From positions 1 to 60,385 of the forward strand of contig FNBQ01000023.1 of the NCBI GenBank assembly GCA_900102385.1: a stretch of 60,385 nt of DNA. Direction: 5' to 3'. The stretch comes from Bacteroidales bacterium KHT7 (GTDB lineage Bacteria > Bacteroidota > Bacteroidia > Bacteroidales > Bacteroidaceae). The notes under the pieces were generated by a model. That model was not told the DNA's origin. It saw nothing but the letters and a program-made list of their open reading frames with translations, and did not search any database. A program made the position numbers and the translations under genes. Shown piece after piece: positions 15,584 to 24,370 of this stretch (within the stretch, counting starts at the first letter, position 1; every line of letters starts with the position of its first letter).

Positions 15584-16531
15584 TTGAACGGTTTAGTCAT
15601 AAGAAATACTGGAAGTTGGTACACCGTCTATACAGACGATGCCCAACTTATTGATTGCAAGATAAAAGGCAACTTCCGTCTTAAAGGCATACGCAGCACC
15701 AACCCCGTTGCCATTGGCGACCGGGTGGAGATTATCACGAACTCAGACGGAACTGCGTTCATAAGCAACATAGAAGACCGACGAAACTATATCGTCAGGA
15801 AGGCCTCGAATCTCTCAAAACAGAGTCACATATTGGCATCGAACATAGATTGCTGTTTCTTGATAGTTACTGTTAACTATCCGGAAACAGCAACTACTTT
15901 TATCGACCGTTTCCTTGCATCTGCCGAGGCGTATCGCATTCCGGTTGTGCTGGTTTTCAACAAGATAGACAGATACAACGAGGATGACCTAAGGTATCTC
16001 GACGGAATGATAAATCTCTACACCTCAATAGGATACGAATGCATGAAGGTGTCGGCTCTGAACGGCGACGGAATTGACGAACTCCGCCAGAAACTCGAAG
16101 GCAAAATCACCCTCTTCAGCGGCAACTCGGGCGTTGGCAAGAGCACGCTGATAAATGCCATCCTGCCCGACCTCAACGTAAAGACTGGCGACATTTCCGA
16201 ATATCACAACAAGGGTATGCACACCACAACCTTCAGCGAGATGTTTGCAATCTCGGGCGGCGATTACCGCAAGGGAGCACTCATCGACACTCCAGGAATA
16301 AAGGGTTTCGGTACTTTCGACATGGAAAAAGAGGAGATTGGCGGCTACTTCAAGGAAATCTTCGCCATGAGCGAGAACTGTAAGTTCGGATGCCAGTGTA
16401 CTCACACGCACGAGCCGGGATGCGCTGTCCGCACAGCCGTAGAGCAACATCTGATAAGCGAAAGCCGATATACATCGTATCTTTCGATGCTCGACGACAA
16501 GGAAGAGGGCAAATATCGCAGCGGATACTGA
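15584..16531 (+). CDS. rsgA: Ribosome small subunit-dependent GTPase A
   Basis: A 315-residue circularly permuted GTPase that helps mature the 30S subunit. Order: N-terminal OB fold (about 1-65), then NKID (G4, about residue 126), the P-loop [13 protein letters not shown] near 184, the G2 region and DTPG (G3, about 243). A C-terminal zinc knuckle with Cys/His ligands ([16 protein letters not shown] at about 265-280) follows. No ATG precedes the OB fold; the TTG at 15584 fits, because [12 protein letters not shown] matches the family opening and it lies 7 bp after the frr stop. It is followed by the cobS-like gene after 1 bp. Confidence 0.95.
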   Translation: MNGLVIRNTGSWYTVYTDDAQLIDCKIKGNFRLKGIRSTNPVAIGDRVEIITNSDGTAFISNIEDRRNYIVRKASNLSKQSHILASNIDCCFLIVTVNYPETATTFIDRFLASAEAYRIPVVLVFNKIDRYNEDDLRYLDGMINLYTSIGYECMKVSALNGDGIDELRQKLEGKITLFSGNSGVGKSTLINAILPDLNVKTGDISEYHNKGMHTTTFSEMFAISGGDYRKGALIDTPGIKGFGTFDMEKEEIGGYFKEIFAMSENCKFGCQCTHTHEPGCAVRTAVEQHLISESRYTSYLSMLDDKEEGKYRSGY

Positions 16532-16532
16532 T

Positions 16533-17234
16533 ATGCTTAATCATATTCTTGCATCGTTCGCGCACTTTACCGCTCTGCCCTTCGGAAAGTTGAAGGACAT
16601 TCCGGAAGACTGCAAAGCAAAAGTCTTCGATTTCTGGAGTCTTGTCGGCTGGTTCACTGGCGGAAGCATGGCGATTGTCTATATTCTGGCAAGCCGTTTC
16701 GTTTCGTATCCGGTTGCTCTGATGCTCGCCATCACCGCACGAATTGCCGTCACCGCCGGGCGCGAAGAGAAAGGGCTGAAAACGCTGGCTGCCAAAGCCG
16801 GCATAGACGGAAGTATCGTGCTGATTGTCTACTTCTTGCTGATGTTCATAACGCTGAAGGAACTGCCTTCAATCTGGCTTCCGTGGCTGATGATTTCGGG
16901 CGATTGTCTTTCGAAATACTGCGCATCGTTCTCGGTAGATATTCTGAAGCCAAACTCAGACGGCACAGACAGATACGACAAGAAAAGCGTTGCAACCATA
17001 ATTGCCGGCACTTTGTTCGGCTTCGCACCGTTATTACTCACATTGCCCGAAATGTTCTGGATTGTAGGCTTCGCGCCTATCATCACTTCGACTTTGCTGC
17101 ACTGCACTATGAGCATGAGGCAACATCGGTTTTGCAACGGCGACGAGGGTGCGATATTTCTCATTAGCGAACTAACATTCTACATTGCTGCGCACAGCCT
17201 CATCTTTACGAACTCGCTTCTGCAGCATCTTTAA
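16533..17234 (+). CDS. cobS: CobS-like protein with its catalytic acidic motif missing
   Basis: A 233-residue polytopic membrane protein resembling adenosylcobinamide-GDP ribazoletransferase, the enzyme that joins alpha-ribazole phosphate to the cobamide lower end. The opening LASFAHFTALPFGKL, the WFTGG segment at about 40-44 and the C-terminal GDEGAIFLISEL (compare GDTLGAAIELGEL in E. coli CobS) support the family. The hallmark HLDGLADTCDG-type metal-binding motif and the following MRDSRLG block are absent. In their place stands GREEKGLKTLAAKAGIDG at about 76-93, so some 15 residues are lost. No other frame encodes the missing part. The protein is probably inactive as a CobS or has a different role. 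It starts 1 bp after rsgA and precedes a CobC-like phosphatase by 22 bp. Confidence 0.75.
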   Translation: MLNHILASFAHFTALPFGKLKDIPEDCKAKVFDFWSLVGWFTGGSMAIVYILASRFVSYPVALMLAITARIAVTAGREEKGLKTLAAKAGIDGSIVLIVYFLLMFITLKELPSIWLPWLMISGDCLSKYCASFSVDILKPNSDGTDRYDKKSVATIIAGTLFGFAPLLLTLPEMFWIVGFAPIITSTLLHCTMSMRQHRFCNGDEGAIFLISELTFYIAAHSLIFTNSLLQHL

Positions 17235-17256
17235 AATAAAAAACAATTAAAAAATA

Positions 17257-17784
17257 ATGAATACATACTTTATTAGACATACATCTGTTGACGTGGCGCC
17301 GGGCGTGTGCTACGGCCGATCGGATGTTCCCCTCAGCGACACGTTTGAGGAGGAAGCCTCCCGTACTTTGGAGCAGATAAAAGATATTAAATTCGACAAG
17401 GTTTACACAAGTCCGCTGAGCCGTTCGGTTAAACTTGCGACATATTGCGGCTTTCCAAAAGCAGAGCAGGAGCCTCGAATAATGGAACTGGACTTTGGCG
17501 ACTGGGAAATGCAGAAATTCGACGACATCAAAGACCTTAATCTTGAAAAATGGTATAAAGACTACCTTGACATCAAGCCTGCGGGCGGCGAAAGCTATCA
17601 GGACATGGCAGCTCGCGTTGCAAGTTTTATAACCGAACTGCGTCAACAACCATACGAGAATGTGGCAATATTCTGCCACGGCGGCACAATTCTCTGTGCC
17701 ATGGTTTATGCAGGTCTGCTTAAGATGGAAGGAATGTTCGAACATATTCCGCCATTCGGAAGTGTGACAAAGATTGAACTTTAG
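17257..17784 (+). CDS. cobC: Histidine phosphatase family protein, CobC-like alpha-ribazole phosphatase
   Basis: A 175-residue histidine phosphatase. The phospho-accepting motif is FIRHTSVD (residues 5-12) with Thr after RH, as in CobC rather than the RHG of phosphoglycerate mutases. GVCYGRSDVPLS at about 16-27 is also CobC-like. The second catalytic His is in FCHGGTI at about 138-144, and ELDFGDWE carries the acidic residue near 77. In cobamide synthesis CobC removes the phosphate from alpha-ribazole phosphate or adenosylcobalamin phosphate. The neighbouring cobS appears degenerate, so the real substrate here is uncertain. Confidence 0.85.
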   Translation: MNTYFIRHTSVDVAPGVCYGRSDVPLSDTFEEEASRTLEQIKDIKFDKVYTSPLSRSVKLATYCGFPKAEQEPRIMELDFGDWEMQKFDDIKDLNLEKWYKDYLDIKPAGGESYQDMAARVASFITELRQQPYENVAIFCHGGTILCAMVYAGLLKMEGMFEHIPPFGSVTKIEL

Positions 17785-17813
17785 AAAACAATATTCAAAC
17801 AAGATATAAAAGC

Positions 17814-17852
17814 AAATCCTCTCATCACATTTCGGCGTTGAGAGGATTTTTC
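17814..17852 (+). terminator. Terminator after cobC
   Basis: Stem 17814-17824 with 17839-17849 (AAATCCTCTCA against TGAGAGGATTT), then T residues; 30 bp beyond the stop codon. Confidence 0.85.
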
Positions 17853-17869
17853 TGTTTGCCACAAAAAAC

Positions 17870-17905
17870 AGCAGCGGAGCGACATCTGATTGCCACTCCG
17901 CTGCT
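17870..17905 (-). terminator. Terminator of the capD-type gene
   Basis: A 10-bp stem (17870-17879 with 17896-17905, AGCAGCGGAG against CTCCGCTGCT), followed on the minus strand by TGTTTTTTG. It ends the transcript of the gene at 17962-19989. Confidence 0.8.
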
Positions 17906-17961
17906 TCATGTTTTTATTCTTTCATGTTAGGTACTATCTTTTGGGAGATACCAGCGTATAT

Positions 17962-19989
17962 TTAGCCGTACATAACCTGAACATTCTTCGCCTGCTTTTT
18001 CTCCTGAACATGAATGTTCTTATTACGTTCAATTTCACGGTCAATCTCTTCGTAGACAGAGTTGTTACTCTTGTACTCAGGAACGATTTCCTTCATCTTT
18101 CTAACCGTTTCCATATTGTCGTACTGCTTTGAAATCTCCACCAGTTCGTCGATGTCCTTGCAGACAGCCTCGTAATCATACTCGCGAACCTCGGCAATAC
18201 GAATCTTCTCGTGGAACGTAGGCTTTGTACCTTCCAACTCGTTGAGAACCTCTTCGTAAAGTTTCTCACCTTCGCGCAGACCTGTGTACTTAATTTCAAC
18301 ATTCTTGGCATTTGAGAGCGCAATCATACGTTTTGCGAGGTCGGCAATTCTAACGGGCTTACCCATATCGAATACGAAGATTTCGCCACCGTTGCCCTTT
18401 GTTCCTGCCTCGAGAACGAGTTTACAAGCCTCTGGAATGAGCATAAAGAAGCGTACAATTCTCTCGTCTGTAACCGTTACAGGACCGCCCTTCTTAATCT
18501 GCTCTCTGAACAACGGAATAACCGAACCGTTAGAGCCGAGCACGTTTCCAAAACGTGTTGTTACGAACTGAGTTGGTTGAACTGCCGCCATATCATCGTA
18601 CTTGTTTTCCGAATCCATACGGAGTTTTCTGTTCAGACTCTGAACGTAAATCTCGCAGATACGCTTTGAACAGCCCATCACATTTGTCGGATTCACGGCC
18701 TTATCGGTAGAAACCATCACGAACTTTTTAACACCATACTTAACGCTAAGGTCGGCAATGACTTTTGTTCCGTAGATATTGTTCTGTACCGCCTCACTTG
18801 GATTGTCCTCCATCATTGGCACATGCTTGTATGCTGCTGCATGGAACACATATTGCGGTCTGAATGAATTGAACACCTTCTCCATGTGCGTTTTGTTACA
18901 GATGCTGGCAACCACCGTCGTAGCCTTCACGCCCGGATAATCGCGCGCCATCATCAGACGAATATCGTGTTCCGGAGTCTCGGCTTGATCGATAAGCATC
19001 ATTGCCTTTGGATGGAACTTAGCCACCTGACGGACAATCTCAGAACCAATAGAACCTGCTGCTCCTGTGATAAGCACTCGCTTGTCTGCCAACAATTCGC
19101 CAACCGACTTCAAGTCGACCTTTATCTCTGAGCGTGGTAACAAGTCCTCTACCGAAACTTCTCTTAACTGTAGGTTTTCGTTATCATCTGAAATCTGCCC
19201 GTCTTCAACCTTTGCTTCTTTTGCCTGCTGAGCCATGAAAATCTTACAGCCTGCACCTATCAGCACGTTCTGTATTTCCTGATTGTTGCGGAATTCCTCG
19301 ACGCACTGCGGACTAACCAAAATGCCTTTGACACGCGCTTTCTTAATAATGCCTGCAAGATCGTCGTTTGGATTATATACCTTGCAGCACATTAGGCGAG
19401 CGTGTCTCAGTCTCGTGTCAGAAGAAATGAATCCCTTCAAGACAAATCTGCGTGGTCGCTGAGTGCGGATATTCTTGGCAAGTCCAACACCATCAGACTC
19501 CCTGGCATAGATAAACACACGGAGCGTTCTCGAATCGAGCGTAGAAACCTCGTAGAGCACCTTTACCATCACGCGTATGCCCCACATAACCATTGTTGCA
19601 AGCACCATTGTTATAAGTGTCTCGGCACGCGACAGTGCAGACAAAGCAGCAATGCCCTCTTCCTTCATTATAGACGAAACTATAAGTGCCAATGCCAATG
19701 TCACAACATTAGCATAAGCAACCTTAAGCAAATCGTCGAAAGATGAATAGCGCACAATGCCCGAATAAGTGCTGTACATCCGAGCACCAACCATGCCAAG
19801 CAGCGAGTATACTGCCATCGTCATTATAACGTCATAACGGTTCTCTAACAAAACCATTGACTTGTGAATCATCCAATAGGTAAATATACCAATAAAAAAG
19901 ATGACCACGCTATCCAACAATAATATGCACCAATATGGCAGCGCATCCTTGCAGAAATACCATCCTGTTATTCTTCTTATAGGACTCAT
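17962..19989 (-). CDS. Membrane nucleotide-sugar 4,6-dehydratase/epimerase (WbpM/CapD type)
   Basis: A 675-residue protein of the WbpM/FlaA1-like group that starts synthesis of deoxyamino sugars such as UDP-QuiNAc. The N-terminal third has about four transmembrane segments (roughly 18-40, 55-70, 92-107, 126-144), followed by a Rossmann-like CoA-binding region. The catalytic half begins with the NAD-binding loop GAAGSIGSE at 309-317. The active-site segment STDKAVNPTNVMGCSKR (427-443) has Met438 and Lys442, the SMK arrangement of inverting dehydratases, in place of the YxxxK of epimerases. The C-terminus is rich in charged residues. It lies 72 bp downstream of a WbuC-like cupin gene, supporting a role in O-antigen or capsule sugars. 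The exact sugar product cannot be read from sequence. Confidence 0.93.
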   Translation of the reverse strand: MSPIRRITGWYFCKDALPYWCILLLDSVVIFFIGIFTYWMIHKSMVLLENRYDVIMTMAVYSLLGMVGARMYSTYSGIVRYSSFDDLLKVAYANVVTLALALIVSSIMKEEGIAALSALSRAETLITMVLATMVMWGIRVMVKVLYEVSTLDSRTLRVFIYARESDGVGLAKNIRTQRPRRFVLKGFISSDTRLRHARLMCCKVYNPNDDLAGIIKKARVKGILVSPQCVEEFRNNQEIQNVLIGAGCKIFMAQQAKEAKVEDGQISDDNENLQLREVSVEDLLPRSEIKVDLKSVGELLADKRVLITGAAGSIGSEIVRQVAKFHPKAMMLIDQAETPEHDIRLMMARDYPGVKATTVVASICNKTHMEKVFNSFRPQYVFHAAAYKHVPMMEDNPSEAVQNNIYGTKVIADLSVKYGVKKFVMVSTDKAVNPTNVMGCSKRICEIYVQSLNRKLRMDSENKYDDMAAVQPTQFVTTRFGNVLGSNGSVIPLFREQIKKGGPVTVTDERIVRFFMLIPEACKLVLEAGTKGNGGEIFVFDMGKPVRIADLAKRMIALSNAKNVEIKYTGLREGEKLYEEVLNELEGTKPTFHEKIRIAEVREYDYEAVCKDIDELVEISKQYDNMETVRKMKEIVPEYKSNNSVYEEIDREIERNKNIHVQEKKQAKNVQVMYG

Positions 19990-20061
19990 ATTCGTACTTA
20001 AATTTAAAGTTTGTTCTTTTTCCTTTTTATTTTTCCATCTTGTTTTTCAAAGCCATTTTCA

Positions 20062-20457
20062 TTACTTGTAAGCTCCGTCTTTGGCTTCAAGTATTGTGCT
20101 GCTTTCGTGTACTATCACGCTATGCCAAACGCCTTGCGGGACTTGTATTCCGAATTTCTTTTCGCGAGGACAGATGCGATAACGCGCCTTTTCTGTATAA
20201 TCAGATTCTCCGTTATTGTTTGGGTGTTCTTCGTACAGTATCCAGTCGAGACATCCGTCAAGACAGACAACGGTTTCCGATGTGTCGGTGTGCCGATGTA
20301 TTGGGACTTTCGTTCCCGGTTCGAGCGCATTGAGCATTCGCTGCGATGTATCGCCCGGAGTCGTTCGCAAATCGAAGTTCATGCGAAGACGTTCGTTTTC
20401 TTTAGCCTTCACGTGCAACACGGAAAGCAAGTCATCATCTATTATTTGTACATCCAT
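20062..20457 (-). CDS. WbuC-like cupin metalloprotein
   Basis: A 131-residue single-domain cupin. Metal-binding motif 1 is visible as PIHRHTDTSETVVCLDG (about 52-68), with two His and one Glu. The end of the domain is GVWHSVIVHESS, with the third His. Cupins of this family occur in O-antigen and colanic acid clusters, where their function is not settled. It sits just upstream of the sugar dehydratase on the same strand. The start MDVQIIDDDLL at 20457 is the only sensible ATG. Confidence 0.88.
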   Translation of the reverse strand: MDVQIIDDDLLSVLHVKAKENERLRMNFDLRTTPGDTSQRMLNALEPGTKVPIHRHTDTSETVVCLDGCLDWILYEEHPNNNGESDYTEKARYRICPREKKFGIQVPQGVWHSVIVHESSTILEAKDGAYK

Positions 20458-20775
20458 AGTATAATCTTAACCCAGCAAAAACAAATTATAAACAAATGTT
20501 TGCCAGCCCCTTATATAGTCTGTTTCTTCTAATAATATATAGAAAGGTTGAATTTCGGGTGTAAAGGTACATAAAATATTTAAAATTCACGATTTTACTA
20601 TGACTATTTTTTCATCAAAGACAATATTCTTGATTTAGGTTAACCGCGCTTCAAGACTAGGTCCTTTACTTATTTTATTGAGTTTCAAGCAAAATCATCT
20701 GTAGTACAAGACAAAGAAAGAGAGCCGTTTCGCTATCCTTTCAGAAACGAAACGGCTCTCTTTCAACAAAATATC
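20458..20775. other. 318-bp gap between the cupin gene and GH28
   Basis: Apart from the GH28 terminator at 20717-20763 I see no gene, repeat or clear promoter box. The cupin promoter should lie at 20458-20620 on the minus strand, but no good TAnnTTTG match is present. Confidence 0.6.
20717..20763 (-). terminator. Terminator after the GH28 gene
   Basis: A 16-bp perfect stem (20717-20732 with 20748-20763, core GAGAGCCGTTTCG), loop 15 bases, 12 bp past the stop codon. Confidence 0.88.
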
Positions 20776-22101
20776 TTACTTTAGTTTATCGCCATTTATA
20801 ACGACTTTCTTCAGAGTAAGATTCTCGATTATGCTCTTGTCGAGATCGCCATTCTTTGTTGTAACATTGAACTTCTCGAACAAGAAATCTTTTAGTTTAT
20901 ACTGGCCGTCAGCCTTCTCCAAGTTAAAGACGACCTTGCTATTTACGTTGATGTTGCGCATAATGATGTTCTGCGAATAAGACATCGGTGTATCTTTGCG
21001 ACCCTTCAGGTCGAAGAACTGAGTCCAAGGGCGCACAACAAGTACGTTGTCAACATCGCCGGTAATGTCCTCAACCGTGATGTATTCATACATTTGCGGA
21101 GTATCGGGACGCATCTTGAGCCATAGCAATCGGCTTGCCTTGTCAATCTTGCATCGACGAACGATGATGTTCTTGTCGTGAATGCTCTCGCTTCCACAGG
21201 TAAGCGCGCCGTGGCAGAACCCGTAGTTACAGTCTTCGATGATGATATTTGTGTTCTCGCCATTGTTCTCGTCCTTGTCTGCCCAAGGACCTTTTCCGCC
21301 CTTCAGAGCAACGGCATCGTCGTTTACCGCCATGTAACAGTTTTTTATCAGCACATTGTTGCAAACGTCTATATCAACGGCATCGGTACTTGGAGCCTTT
21401 ACAGGAGATGCAGGAGAAGTGATTGTTAGTCCGAGCAACTTGACGTAGTTTGAACGATAAAGATGAGTTGTCCAGAAAGGCGAATTCTTCAATTTCACGC
21501 CAGCGATGAGAACCTCGTTACTATTTGATACATAAACCAATCGCGGACGAAGTTCTTCCATATTCGTACACTTAGGATTAACCTTTCTTCTGAGCCAGAA
21601 CGACTTCCAGTAACGCAAGCCGTTGCCGTCGAGAGTGCCCTCGCCAGTCAGTTTGAATCCGTTCACATTGTCGACATTGATGAGCGCAGCAAAATAGTCG
21701 AGCGTCTGACCTTCCATTCTAGTCTTCAGAATCGGAAAATTGCTGATATCGTCGCTTCCTTTTATAGTCGCGCCCTTCTTCAGATGAAGGTTTGTGCCCT
21801 GACGGAAGAAAAGCGAGCCGCTGAGGAATGTTCCTTCGGGAACAACGATAACGCCTCCGCCCTCTTGAGCCGCCTTGTCGATAACAGCCTGAATCTTCTC
21901 AGTCTGAATAATCGTGCTGTCATTAACCACTCCATAGTCTGTTATGACGTATGCCTTGCCCTGCTCTGCCAATGTCGGAACTGAGATGTTTCTGAACCAT
22001 TCAGGAATTACGGTTCCGTCTGGGAACTTGTCATCGGCAGCCACAGACTTGACCGTAGCCATCGCCACCAATCCTAATAAGAATAAATGCTTTAGTTTCA
22101 T
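20776..22101 (-). CDS. Secreted GH28 polygalacturonase-type glycoside hydrolase
   Basis: A 441-residue protein with a signal peptide (MKLKHLFLLGLVAMATVKSVAA), which fixes the start at 22101 rather than at a longer frame to 22194 that runs through the promoter. It is a parallel beta-helix enzyme of family 28. STDAVDID at 238-245 replaces the NTDG-type motif. NDDAVALK at 260-267 carries the catalytic aspartate pair, CHGALTCGS begins at 296, and WLKMR follows near 327. These are the GH28 catalytic landmarks. It cleaves galacturonan or rhamnogalacturonan chains of pectin, endo- or exo-acting not decided. It is a single gene with its own promoter and terminator and has no SusC/D partner nearby. 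Confidence 0.92.
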   Translation of the reverse strand: MKLKHLFLLGLVAMATVKSVAADDKFPDGTVIPEWFRNISVPTLAEQGKAYVITDYGVVNDSTIIQTEKIQAVIDKAAQEGGGVIVVPEGTFLSGSLFFRQGTNLHLKKGATIKGSDDISNFPILKTRMEGQTLDYFAALINVDNVNGFKLTGEGTLDGNGLRYWKSFWLRRKVNPKCTNMEELRPRLVYVSNSNEVLIAGVKLKNSPFWTTHLYRSNYVKLLGLTITSPASPVKAPSTDAVDIDVCNNVLIKNCYMAVNDDAVALKGGKGPWADKDENNGENTNIIIEDCNYGFCHGALTCGSESIHDKNIIVRRCKIDKASRLLWLKMRPDTPQMYEYITVEDITGDVDNVLVVRPWTQFFDLKGRKDTPMSYSQNIIMRNINVNSKVVFNLEKADGQYKLKDFLFEKFNVTTKNGDLDKSIIENLTLKKVVINGDKLK

Positions 22102-22191
22102 ATTTCGATTATAATCAATGATATCCGTTTTTAATAACCTTTGGCAAAGCGCAAAACATCTGCCAGCAACTACGCATTGCCACAATTGTAG

Positions 22192-22199
22192 CAAAGATA
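22192..22199 (-). promoter_or_regulatory. -7 box for the GH28 gene
   Basis: The minus strand reads TATCTTTG (plus CAAAGATA), matching TAnnTTTG, 91 bp before the ATG. No clear -33 element; it faces away from the radA promoter 45 bp away. Confidence 0.5.
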
Positions 22200-22243
22200 A
22201 TGCATTATTTTTACATTATAATAAGAGTGAATGTTTTTTTTAC

Positions 22244-22251
22244 TATCTTCG
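22244..22251 (+). promoter_or_regulatory. Likely -7 box for radA
   Basis: TATCTTCG differs from TAnnTTTG by one base and lies 20 bp before the radA ATG. No convincing -33 box. Confidence 0.4.
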
Positions 22252-22271
22252 CCCAACATTAACATTGATTT

Positions 22272-23687
22272 ATGGCTAACAAGGAAAAAACAGTATACGT
22301 TTGCAAAGAATGTGGCTACGACTCGCCTAAATGGATTGGCAAATGCCCTGCCTGCGGTGCGTGGAACACTTTTGTTGAGCAGGTTGTAAGGAAAGAAAGC
22401 AACTCGTCGGCGGCTGCAAGCAGATACGCATCGAGCGACAGCGTGCTTCACCCGAATGGAGCGAAGCCTGTGAGATTCAGTCAGATTCAGGGTGGCGAAG
22501 ACCCGCGAATTGACATGCGCGACAAAGAACTGAACCGCGTTCTTGGCGGTGGATTGGTACTCGGAAGCATGGTTCTGCTCGGCGGTGAACCGGGAATCGG
22601 AAAATCTACGCTCGTTCTGCAAACGGTGCTTAACCTGCCCGACATGAAGATTCTGTATGTCAGCGGAGAAGAAAGCACACGCCAACTCAAACTTCGAGCC
22701 GAAAGACTCATTGCCAGAATGCCGGGCAGAGACATCAACGAACTCGAAAACCTGTATATCATCAGCGAAACATCGCTCGAACAGATTTACACTCACGTCA
22801 AGAACGTACTTCCTGAGATTCTCATCATCGACTCTATCCAAACCATAAGCACCGAGGCGGCAGAAAGTTCGCCGGGAAGCATCAGTCAGGTGCGCGAATG
22901 TGCGGCATCAATCCTGAAATTTGCAAAGGAGAGCAACACGCCGGTGATAATGATTGGCCACATCAACAAAGAAGGAACTTTGGCAGGTCCGAAGGTTTTG
23001 GAGCACATCGTAGATACTGTTATTCAGTTCGAAGGCGACCAACACTACATGTACCGTATTCTGCGAAGCATAAAAAACCGCTTCGGAAGTACTTCGGAAC
23101 TCGGAATATACGAGATGCAGCAGAGCGGTCTGCGCGAGGTGAACAACCCTTCTGAGTTGCTTCTGAGCAAGGACAGCGAAGGATTGAGCGGAGTGGCTAT
23201 TGCCAGCGCGATTGAGGGTGTTCGTCCGTTCTTGATTGAGACGCAGGCTCTGGTGAGCACGGCGGCATACGGAACCCCCCAGCGCAGTGCGACAGGCTTC
23301 GACAACCGAAGGCTTAACATGCTTCTCGCCGTTCTGGAAAAGCGCGTGGGCTTTAAACTGATGCAGAAAGATGTGTTCATAAACATTGCCGGTGGACTGC
23401 GCGTTACCGACCCTGCCATCGACCTTTCCATTATAGCCGCCGTTCTGAGCAGTAACGTAGACACAGGCTTGGACCACGACATCTGCATGTGCGGCGAAGT
23501 GGGTCTGAGCGGGGAAATCCGCCCTGTGGCTCGCATTGAGCAGCGCATAGCCGAGGCAGCAAAACTCGGATTCAAACAGATTATCATTCCGCAGCACAAT
23601 CTGCAGGGACTCGACAGAAACAAGTTCGACATCGAGATTATTCCAGTAAAGAAGGTCGAGGAAGCTTTGCGTGTATTGTTCGGGTAA
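22272..23687 (+). CDS. radA: DNA repair protein RadA
   Basis: A 471-residue RecA-related helicase that promotes branch migration in recombination. The N-terminal zinc ribbon has Cys11, 14, 25 and 28 (VCKECGYDSPKW, GKCPACGAW). The Walker A loop GGEPGIGKST is at 104-113, Walker B is in LIIDSIQT near 185, and the RadA-specific KNRFG lies at about 263-267. The C-terminal third is the Lon-protease-like domain (GGLRVTDPAIDLSI, GEVGLSGEIRPV) without a proteolytic serine-lysine role. Length is normal. It is monocistronic and ends at a strong bidirectional terminator. Confidence 0.97.
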   Translation: MANKEKTVYVCKECGYDSPKWIGKCPACGAWNTFVEQVVRKESNSSAAASRYASSDSVLHPNGAKPVRFSQIQGGEDPRIDMRDKELNRVLGGGLVLGSMVLLGGEPGIGKSTLVLQTVLNLPDMKILYVSGEESTRQLKLRAERLIARMPGRDINELENLYIISETSLEQIYTHVKNVLPEILIIDSIQTISTEAAESSPGSISQVRECAASILKFAKESNTPVIMIGHINKEGTLAGPKVLEHIVDTVIQFEGDQHYMYRILRSIKNRFGSTSELGIYEMQQSGLREVNNPSELLLSKDSEGLSGVAIASAIEGVRPFLIETQALVSTAAYGTPQRSATGFDNRRLNMLLAVLEKRVGFKLMQKDVFINIAGGLRVTDPAIDLSIIAAVLSSNVDTGLDHDICMCGEVGLSGEIRPVARIEQRIAEAAKLGFKQIIIPQHNLQGLDRNKFDIEIIPVKKVEEALRVLFG

Positions 23688-23701
23688 CATCCGACTTCAG
23701 A

Positions 23702-23742
23702 AAAAATCCCAGTCGTTTTTTCATCGAACGACTGGGATTTTT
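23702..23742. terminator. Bidirectional terminator between radA and the SagB-like gene
   Basis: A 16-bp perfect stem (23702-23717 with 23727-23742, ATCCCAGTCGTT against AACGACTGGGAT), with A-run and T-run on either side. Confidence 0.92.
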
Positions 23743-23744
23743 CT

Positions 23745-24365
23745 TTATTTTCCAACTGGATGATTCAGCAGCGGAACTTGCGTTTCCTTCAGACCGAGAG
23801 CCGACTTGATGGCATCAACATTCATCGTTGCACGGGCAACGGTATTGAGCGATGCAGCCGAGCAATACAGATAGATGTTCTGCGAAACATATCCGGCATC
23901 CATTGCCGAAAGAACCTCGGCATTGCCCTTAAACTTGCTTGTGTCAGAAACAAGCAGAAGGAACAGCGGAGCGTTCTTCATAAAATCCTGACGCCCGGCA
24001 ACATCTGCTCTAACATCCTTGTCAGTTACCTGAGCAAGCGTGTTTTTTGCCGCATCATAGAGATACGTTCCATCTGACTTAACAACATAAACCAAGATGT
24101 CCTGCACGTTCATTGCCGACGGAGCGGTTCGGTTGTTGTTCTCGGGGCGGTTGATTCCGTTTGCAGCCCAAAGCAGATTGCTCACCTCCTGCTGCGAAAG
24201 TTGAGTTGCAGCAAACTCTCTTACCGTCTTACGGTTCTTCAAAGCCTGCATCAGGGTCATTTTGTTGTCCAGATTAGGCTTTGGCAACTGAATCTTTTTT
24301 GAAGACTGGGCACTGCCGCTCAGCGAGCAACCGAGCAACAGAGCCACTAATATTTTCTTGAACAT
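23745..24365 (-). CDS. SagB/ThcOx-type nitroreductase-fold lipoprotein
   Basis: A 206-residue protein with an export signal ending in a lipobox-like LLLGC (Cys13), so probably a periplasmic lipoprotein. The mature part begins IQLPKPNLDNKMTLMQALKNR and continues with REF, LSNLLWAANGINRP-like and RTAPSAMNVQDI segments. This is the FMN-binding pattern of nitroreductase/SagB-type oxidoreductases (Arg-rich start, A-P-S-A loop). Some relatives make thiazoles or oxazoles in peptide natural products, but an exported form is not part of such a system here. It follows GH51 by 5 bp on the same strand and is the last gene of a long run. Substrate is unknown. Confidence 0.85.
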   Translation of the reverse strand: MFKKILVALLLGCSLSGSAQSSKKIQLPKPNLDNKMTLMQALKNRKTVREFAATQLSQQEVSNLLWAANGINRPENNNRTAPSAMNVQDILVYVVKSDGTYLYDAAKNTLAQVTDKDVRADVAGRQDFMKNAPLFLLLVSDTSKFKGNAEVLSAMDAGYVSQNIYLYCSAASLNTVARATMNVDAIKSALGLKETQVPLLNHPVGK

Positions 24366-24370
24366 AAATA

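Noticed and set aside
16400-16532. Cobalamin riboswitch before cobS
   Set aside because: Only 1 bp separates rsgA and the cobS-like gene and no B12-box-like sequence is visible in the preceding coding DNA.
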